Origin: Marsupella aquatica
Taxonomy: Eukaryota; Marchantiophyta
Direction: 5' to 3'
DNA length: 64,000 bases
Assembly: GCA_973895155.1 (NCBI GenBank)
Contig: OZ316894.1
Coordinates: forward strand, 20,646,001-20,710,000
Each line of letters starts with the position of its first letter. Positions within the stretch are counted from its first letter, which is position 1. The translations under genes were made by a program, and so were the position numbers. The notes beneath the pieces were generated by a model that had not been told where the DNA came from, made no database searches, and saw only the letters and a program-made list of their open reading frames with translations. Of the stretch, positions 57,260 to 64,000 are shown piece by piece.

Positions 57260-57930
57260 AGGATCTTTGGGGCATTACACATTCAAATTTTCTTCCGGTT
57301 CCCATGTACTTCCGGCTCGATCATAGCCAGCCCACTTCACCAAATACTCTGCTTAAGATTTGTCTTCCTAACTTGCGTTTGTAACTGTACGTGGTCCAGA
57401 ATTGCCTCCACCTCAAACTCCTCAGCGTCCTCCACCAACCTGGCTGGCGTCTGGATGCAAGACCTGATCCCACTTGGGATCATTGTCTTTGACAAATTTC
57501 TTGAGCCGGCTTACATGGTAGCTTTTGCCTACGTCCATTTTCTTGGGTGTCTCCAACACCACCGAAACCGGATTATCCTTGTGGGCCCATCGTATGATGC
57601 GATAGGGCCTCGCATATCTGGGAGCCAGCTTCCTACTTATGTTCCCGTGGTATTGCTCAGGCCTCAACTGCAACCAGACGCTCTCCTCAATTTCATACCT
57701 TACCTGGCGTCGATGTTTATCCCCTTGCTCCTTGTATTGACTTTGGGCAAGGGTCATACCCTTGGTAGCCACTTCCACAACTAGGCGCCGATCTTGAATA
57801 AAATCGTCCGCAGAAGGAACCTTGCTTTCCGTCCACCAAGCTTCCGGATTTATGAACGCAAGTAGTCCTCACCGATACCATTCACCCGTTCCATTTGGCT
57901 CTTTGTCTCATGATGATACGTAGATCCTCA
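57260..57930 (-). pseudogene. Chromovirus integrase C-terminus and chromodomain fragment
   Basis: On the minus strand, 57778-57422 encodes the C-terminal part of a Gypsy integrase (ARPYRIIRWAHKDNPVSVVL, then SYHVSRLKKFVKD). Further 3', EEFEVEAILDH and, after a frameshift, EYLVKWAGYDRAGSTWEPEE form a chromodomain. Upstream, ADDFIQDRR is integrase sequence. It is a decayed piece of a chromodomain-bearing Ty3/Gypsy element; no LTRs were seen. Confidence 0.8.
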
Positions 57931-60119
57931 GATAGTAAGGTCTGTTCCAAATAACCAAAACAACTTCTACCAGAAGTGGCCCGTGATCGAACTTGGTTTC
58001 ACAGTCGGACAGGATATGCAACTTACGACAATCCCCATCCATTGTTGGAAGACATTGTCAAATACTAGACCGCAAACCTCTCGGACCGAAACCATTTTCG
58101 TAGTCGGCAAAAAGTACGACATCTTGGAAAAACTATCCTATGCCAAAGTCCATATCTCACACTATGCCAAAGTCCATATATCTCACAAAAACCCGTGAAA
58201 GTTTTAGCTTAGTCTATCGGTCAAGGCTGTTTTCCCATGTTGTCATTGCCTGTCTTCTACACTGTCTGACAAAGACCGACCCTTGAATCTTTCATTCAGT
58301 AGTCCATCTATCATTGCAGCTCCCCGAACATTTCACGGTCTTCTACAATCATCTCGAATTTCCCAACGTCGTCTTTCAGAAACCTGTACAGTATTCCGGC
58401 GACGAAAGGCATCATGCTCGACGCAACGGGACTGCATGGCTCTCCTACGACTGCATGGAAACATATGTGGGTCTTTCGAGATATTAAGTTATCTCCATCT
58501 AATAGTACTGTAGTCCATTTACTCGCCCGGTCGCTCAAAAGATAAATCAGGAACTTGCGCTAGTTGTGCTACACCGTGTTTTTATTAGTGAGACCGCATC
58601 GAGGGGAGCAAACACTGAAGCACGACACCGAAAATGTAGTGTAACAGACAATGTCGACCAGCTCTATTCCGTCTCCAAAATCCAACCCACCACAAGACCA
58701 CCAACCGTCTCGTTCTTCTGAGTGTCCTACCCACCCCAACAGCGCTCCACAGACTGATATTGGCTTCACCATTAATTTGGCTCTGCGTGACCCACTCTTC
58801 CTCCTCCTAATCCTCAGTACAGTAGTCTCTCTCTGACTTTTGAAACCCAATCCAGAATTGTAGGACGGAATTGTTTTGGGCGGACGCAAACTATGCATTC
58901 CTTGACGATGGTTTCCCTGATTTAGGAGATTTCACAGAAAGCAAGGCTACGAATAAGGAGGACATGCTTACAAGTGATCAAGCTTAAGCCACACACAGCA
59001 TTCAGAGCCGGTCTGAGAAAACTCAGCATCACAGCTGAGTTGGTCCTTCAATTTTCCTGGAACCACGCATGAGGCGAATCGGAAGCCTAGAGGAGCGATG
59101 GGCACCTTCTCCTCACACCAGCACGATTTCTCACACACCTTGGACGGCGGGTGTGCTCCCATCGACAGTTCCCAAGGCATTACACTATATATTAAGAATC
59201 ACGAGGAACTGAAACTCCAAGCACTCTCTACGAAGCAGCAGCAGAGACAGAGCACCTTGTCGATCGCTGAAACCATAGAGGAGAAGCTCTTCTACTCCCT
59301 CCCACCCGCCGAAGTTCTCTGTGCTAACGATCCCTGCGGATGGACTGACGGACACCGATTTTCTTCGGAACTGCTCACTTTGCTCGAGAATTTTGCATGA
59401 ATTTCAATCACTGAACTGTTCGTGCAACGCAGCAGCGTAAGTAAGGTACGTGTAGCCCAGTAATATATTTATGGATGCTCCGACCGTTTCTTGGATGCAA
59501 TTTCTGCATGCCTGTAACGATCTCAGATCTCTTTCTTTGTATTGAAGTCCAAGATCGGAGAATTGTGTATCTTCTCTAATATTCTAGAATATGTTTGAAA
59601 GTTCAAGCGTCGAGATTCATTTCTTCTTACGTAGATTCTCAGAGGAGACATAGTTGTCATACTCTGCATAATGTATCCCTTGATCGTGAAGCACTTAATT
59701 ATCCGCATCAGGGAGAGAAGTCTCAATATCTAGCGTCCTCGAAGATCTTTGAGATCTCAGTCGTTCCAGCAAAGATCCTTAGTATTTTCTTTCTAATTAG
59801 AGTGGCTTTTTACACATAGAAAGCACCATTCCAGCATAGATCTTTGAGGCATACCATGTCCAAGATCTTGGAAATCTCATAGTCGTTCCAGCGAAGAAAT
59901 GTAGGATCTCCAGAATTCAGATTTCGCCGTCGTTTCAGCAAAGATCCAATTGTACGATCTGCACAGTGAAATCGAGTCTGTCACTAAGCAAAAATCGACG
60001 TCTTGCTGGGCTGCTGCAGGACACAGTAAGCTACTGGCTTTCGCCTCCCGTTGGATTGGTCCAGTTTGCTTCAGTGAACACAACCAGAAAGCTTGATACA
60101 TACACTAAGGATTGCGAAA

Positions 60120-60818
60120 ATGGGCCGACCATCAGCAGCAGGGTTAGCGGTTATACTCTTAGGCATTTGCTGTTTCACTTGTAGTGAAGCTGCTCGACCT
60201 GGACCTGGAACTGGAATTTTCACTGCGATCGGCGATGGCAGTAGCATATCAGAAATGATTATGCTCCATCCCAGCTTGTTTCTGCAGCGGAAGATTTTAG
60301 AAGAAGATCAACCCGACGACAAAGAGGAGAAGAAAGAGTGGAAACACGAGGAGAAAGAGAAGGATGAGCCCGAAGAGGACGGCGAGGAAAGTGGGGACCG
60401 CGACGAAAATGGGGATGGCGAGGAAAATGGGGACGGCAAGGAAAATGGGGATGGCGAGGAAAATGGGGACGGCAAGGAAAATGGGGATGGCGAGGTAAAT
60501 GGGGACGGCAAGGACAATGGGGATGGCGAGGAAAATGGGGATGGCGAGGAAAATGGGGATAGCGGAGATGGCGAGGAAAATGGGGATGGCGGGGATGGCG
60601 AGGACAATGGGGATGGCGGGGATGGCGAGGAGAAAGACGAGGAGAAAGAGGACAAGGAAGAGTGGAAGCACGAGGAGAAAGAGGAGAAGAAAGAGTGGAA
60701 GCACGAGGACAAAGAGGAGAAGAAAGAGTGGAAGCACGAGGACAAAGAGGAGAAAGAGGAGAAGAAAGAGTGGAAGCACGAAGAGGACGGGAAGGAAAGT
60801 GGGTACTCACAGCCATAG
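60120..60818 (+). CDS. Secreted acidic repeat protein, copy 2 (232 aa)
   Basis: The start is chosen at ATG 60120 by comparison with copy 1; an open frame extends upstream to 60093 without support. The signal peptide differs by one residue (MGRPSAAG for MGRPAAAG). The ENGDGE/ENGDGK tract is longer than in copy 1 and adds SGDGEE and GGDGEDN variants. The EEKKEWKHE tract is present with a small rearrangement. It ends at SQP and TAG like copy 1. The length difference of 53 residues comes from repeat-number change. Function as for copy 1 is unknown; a cell-wall or extracellular role is only a guess. Confidence 0.7.
   Translation: MGRPSAAGLAVILLGICCFTCSEAARPGPGTGIFTAIGDGSSISEMIMLHPSLFLQRKILEEDQPDDKEEKKEWKHEEKEKDEPEEDGEESGDRDENGDGEENGDGKENGDGEENGDGKENGDGEVNGDGKDNGDGEENGDGEENGDSGDGEENGDGGDGEDNGDGGDGEEKDEEKEDKEEWKHEEKEEKKEWKHEDKEEKKEWKHEDKEEKEEKKEWKHEEDGKESGYSQP
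60390..60780 (+). repeat. Coding minisatellite of the secreted protein, copy 2
   Basis: Expanded 18-bp units of GGCGAGGAAAATGGGGAT or GGCAAGGAAAATGGGGAC are followed by the EWKH-coding units. The number of ENGDG units exceeds that in copy 1. Confidence 0.88.
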
Positions 60819-61278
60819 ACAGACGAGGAGCAAGAGTGGAAGCCCAAGGGGACCGTCCAAAAAAATTGGGATTCCCAGCCCAAGACAGAGTACTCGGAGA
60901 AAGGCTGCAAGCCCCAGGAGAGCATCCATTTGACAAGAAGTGGGAGTCACAGCCGAGTTCCGTCCAAATTCTAGAACATAAAGTAACATCACAATGGTTT
61001 AGAGCTGTGAAATCTTTTTGAGTTGAAAGGGAAACACTACAATACAATTTACTTACTTTCTTTCACGGATCCTCATGTCTTGAGATGTCTTGAACAAATG
61101 TTTTTTGCTTAGTTCTCGAGCAAGAAGTTAGGGAACCTCCTTCTAATGACTACAATAAAGTTTGCTCAAAGGGCATTGTGAGCCATAATGCCCACGAAAA
61201 CAACGGATACTAGCTTTAGGGTTTGAGGGGTTATTGTTGAAGGGCAATCTAGATCATAAGCCCTCTAACAAGAGGGCA

Positions 61279-64000
61279 TTAGGCACCTGAGTTTTGAGTG
61301 ACTATTATGGTCCATAATGCTCTGGTAGCAGGACATTAATACATTTCATTTTTACTAATTTTAGTAAATGAATACTACAAATTTCACAATGAGTGAATGC
61401 AAAATAATCTTGAATGTGTACTCTTCTCCATAAATGTAGCTGAAAATTACAAAAGGCATTAAGTATGCTTTCACATTAGGCAGCTAACGCATGTTTGATT
61501 TTATTTAACATTGCGACAAGACTAAGAGTATCCAAAATTAACAGATGATGTTCCTTTTTTACTTGGCTTTGTTGGGCCAATATACAGAAACACATATCAA
61601 ATAAAATCTTAAAAGTATTATTTTTATAACAATGTGGTAATTCACATTAGAGTGGCATGGCCTGATAGTGTAGCTTTCAGATTCCTTGGTAGAGCAAGTG
61701 GTCCATAATGACTCCTTTGGAGGTTGTTTTGATGGGTTTGGTTTGGCTTGGGCTCCCTTGCCCTCTCAGCTGATTCGAATGGGTGCCAAAAACTACGATT
61801 GGACTTGACAACTGAAGGAACAAAATCACCTCCACTAGCTAGGGTAGCCCACTATCTTCGGCTTGGGCTTGATCATAAAGTTGGCTCTATTTTTTGAACA
61901 GTTTCCAAATGTGTGCAAGAAACTGCAATCCATGTGTGTAGGGATGGTTGGAAAGCAATCTAAAACTAAGCTAGAGAGTGAGAGGTGTCTTCTTACTTGT
62001 CTCTCAATAGACAAAGTTTGCCCACAAATCTAAATGAGATTGCTACATGCCTCCAGGCTCTGTTGAGCATAGACGACAATCGCAACGACAAGCCCATGAA
62101 CCATCCAATGCACGAGAGTCGACACAAAGAGATATGTGGTTCACCTCCACATGAGGCTACATACACGAGAACACACGAGAGCTTTACTGTACTCTAGGCC
62201 GACCGGCCATACCAAGCATCCACAGCGCCAGCTCTCCCTATCTCTCAACTAGCTCCATAACAATATATGAGCCTTAAGTTCCCACTCTCCAAGCGGGTCT
62301 CCAAGCAAACACCACTTGGTTATAGAGTGTGCATAGCATGACTAATTAACCTAACCAAGTCTGTGACTAAGGTTAGCCTTAACTACAGCACAGTCGTAAC
62401 TCTAGACCTAAGAGTAAATCCTAACAGGCTCAGGTGGAATAGCCACCTCACTTGAGTACCTGATTTTTTGCAAATCTCCACAAGTTGCTGGAGTGAAAAT
62501 CACAATTAGGCTGGTCTGTTGGTTAGGGCATTTTTTGGTTTTAATGTCAAATGAATGTAAACTGAGAAGTGGAGGGATTCTGAAGCAAGCAAAGAGTTCC
62601 ACCCTGGCTATGAGTTTCCACATTTCTTTAATGCTTTCTTTACTTTTTGATTCGTTGTTGTCCAAATTTGAGGGTGTTTTAAAAATCACTCACAAATAAT
62701 TCATAATGTCCCTTTCTCAGCCAAAGTGATTCTTTCAATCTTTCTGAAATGTTTAAACTCAGTCCTTGTGTCATTGCTCCACAATTTTAAGTACATCAGT
62801 TCCACTGTATAAAATCTTGTTTCCATGTTTGTAGATCTCCTTATTCCCAGAGCATTCAGTCCCATGAGCAGATTTGACAATAATATGATTGTTGTTCTTG
62901 ACTCAATTTTTTGCTTGGCCCTGTTCCCGTAGCAGTCATATAAAATTTTAATTTTTTGTGGAAAGTGAGCTGTGGATGGAAGTGGCTGTAGAGATGATAC
63001 TGTATTTCAGGGATATTGAGCAATATGCAAACAAGAGTCTGCAGGGACCCAGGAAGTTGAATTCCTTTAATTTTGAAAACACGTGATTCAACACAAAAAG
63101 CACATGCAATGTCGACAACTAAAAGAGATAGAAACAACCAGAGAAAAAGACTACGGTTTCCACTTGCATAACAAATGGCCAATTTCACGTTTATCTTCAA
63201 ATGTGGCTCTGTTTTCATCAAGGTTCCTTCACCCGGTACGGTGTGTCTCTTACCACAACTGTAATTTAGTTTCTCAAGTTAGATACTAAAACAATCTCTG
63301 TTGTCCATTCCTTCTAGTTTGGGGCTAGTTGACCTGGAGGGAACGCACAAGCTCCTCCTTGTTTCTGGACAGAATCTTTGTGGTCCAAGTACTGTATCTC
63401 CTCTTTTGTCAACCCTCTTTTACTGTATCTTCAATATCCAAGTATCTCCTCCTTCGTCAACCTCATTTTACTCTATCTCTGAGGTGCAAGTAGACCCTCT
63501 TTAGTCAACCCTCCCTTACTCCATCTCATTACCAAAATACCTTGTTTGGTACTTCCAATGAGATGGTTTTTTTCATCATGTTCTGTTGGGGGCTCTTCTA
63601 AGAAGGTTTGTTCTTTGACCAATTCAGGGTTCAATTCCCTGGCAGAGCTTTGAGGTGACTAAACAAAGTGCTTTGAGTATCAGAGATTATTTAAAAAACA
63701 TTAGACCTTGCTTGTTAGGTTCCTTTGGATATTAAAAGAATTGAATTTCTCTGTGTTGAAATATGTCTCTGCTGAATCTAATATGAAGGTTTTTATTCTA
63801 TTTTACTCATCTGCGTGCTGCTTCCATTTTGTGGGAAAAACGTTTCCAGTGTTGATCACAATTTGGCAAAATGCATGTTTTAGTCATCCTTAGGGACTGG
63901 TGGTGAAACAATCAAATAACTGTATAGCTCTATGTCTCGGTGAAATGGGTGTGGAAACTGTCACCGTGGCATTTGTTGTAGGAAAATCCATTACTTTAGT
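61279..64000. repeat. Segmental duplication block D1, copy 2
   Basis: It aligns with 27156-29505 and runs off the window. It differs by small indels and by the solo LTR at 62061-62426. No gene is supported. Confidence 0.85.
62061..62426. mobile_element. Solo LTR (366 bp)
   Basis: It begins TGTTGAGCATAG and ends AAATCCTAACA, flanked by the 5-bp duplication GGCTC (62056-62060 and 62427-62431). The unoccupied site is seen in copy 1 of the duplication near 27959-27963. TGTTG...CAACA-like ends suggest a Copia-type LTR. No internal region remains. Confidence 0.88.

Larger units (their letters stand above)
58141..61261. repeat. Segmental duplication block D2, copy 2
   Basis: It is the copy of 36571-39480, including the upstream region and the secreted-protein gene. 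It has a doubled start (TATGCCAAAGTCCATAT twice). Block D1 follows after 18 bp. Confidence 0.9.

Overview
The window looks like nuclear DNA of a land plant. It holds a Ty3/Gypsy LTR retrotransposon of Athila/Tat type with an Asp-tRNA-like primer site, a chromovirus remnant, a plant-type short-chain dehydrogenase exon, GT-AG introns, TTA-flanked Harbinger-like MITEs and plant FCP1/NIF-like phosphatase relatives. I cannot name the species. Most of the sequence is mobile DNA in nested layers, and nearly every long gene is broken.

Layout. (1) 1-26566: an old gene of unknown function, with repeats and a coiled coil running towards an FCP1-like phosphatase domain. It is cut first by an 8.65-kb LTR retrotransposon (1773-10422, target duplication GATGA) and again by a 13-kb DNA element (element A, 12712-25693). 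(2) 26567-41871: a gene-poor stretch with one dehydrogenase exon (31611-32416), one copy of a secreted acidic repeat-protein gene (38509-39048), parts of a segmental duplication and two MITEs. (3) 41876-56812: element B, a 15-kb paralogue of element A. (4) 56817-64000: a chromovirus fragment, the second copy of the secreted-protein gene (60120-60818), the second copy of the duplicated downstream block, and a solo LTR.

Elements A and B are the main discovery candidate. Each has terminal inverted repeats (26 bp and 22 bp, sharing 18 of 22 bases) and an apparent 4-bp target duplication. Each carries a leftward, intronless gene of about 1,240 codons, with three DUF8039-like repeats and a DDE-type core resembling DUF7869. 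Divergently to the right each has a multi-exon gene joining a new N-terminal domain, a ParB-like domain and a methyltransferase fold whose DPPW-type motif reads DFSR. A NIF/FCP1-like gene with a DLN nucleophile motif and a Cys/His tail follows.

The intergenic region and introns 1 and 2 of both elements hold arrays of a 21-bp interrupted palindrome. The palindrome sequence differs between A (GGACAGGGATGATCCCTGTCC) and B (GGGTCGGAATTATTTCGACCC and GCCTCGCCCTTGGGGCGAGGC), yet it sits at equivalent places, including two matching coding positions. My hypothesis is that these are element-specific, parS-like sites read by the ParB-like protein or by the transposase. Both copies are now inactivated by stops, frameshifts and nested insertions, so this is inferred from shared design and was not seen to work.
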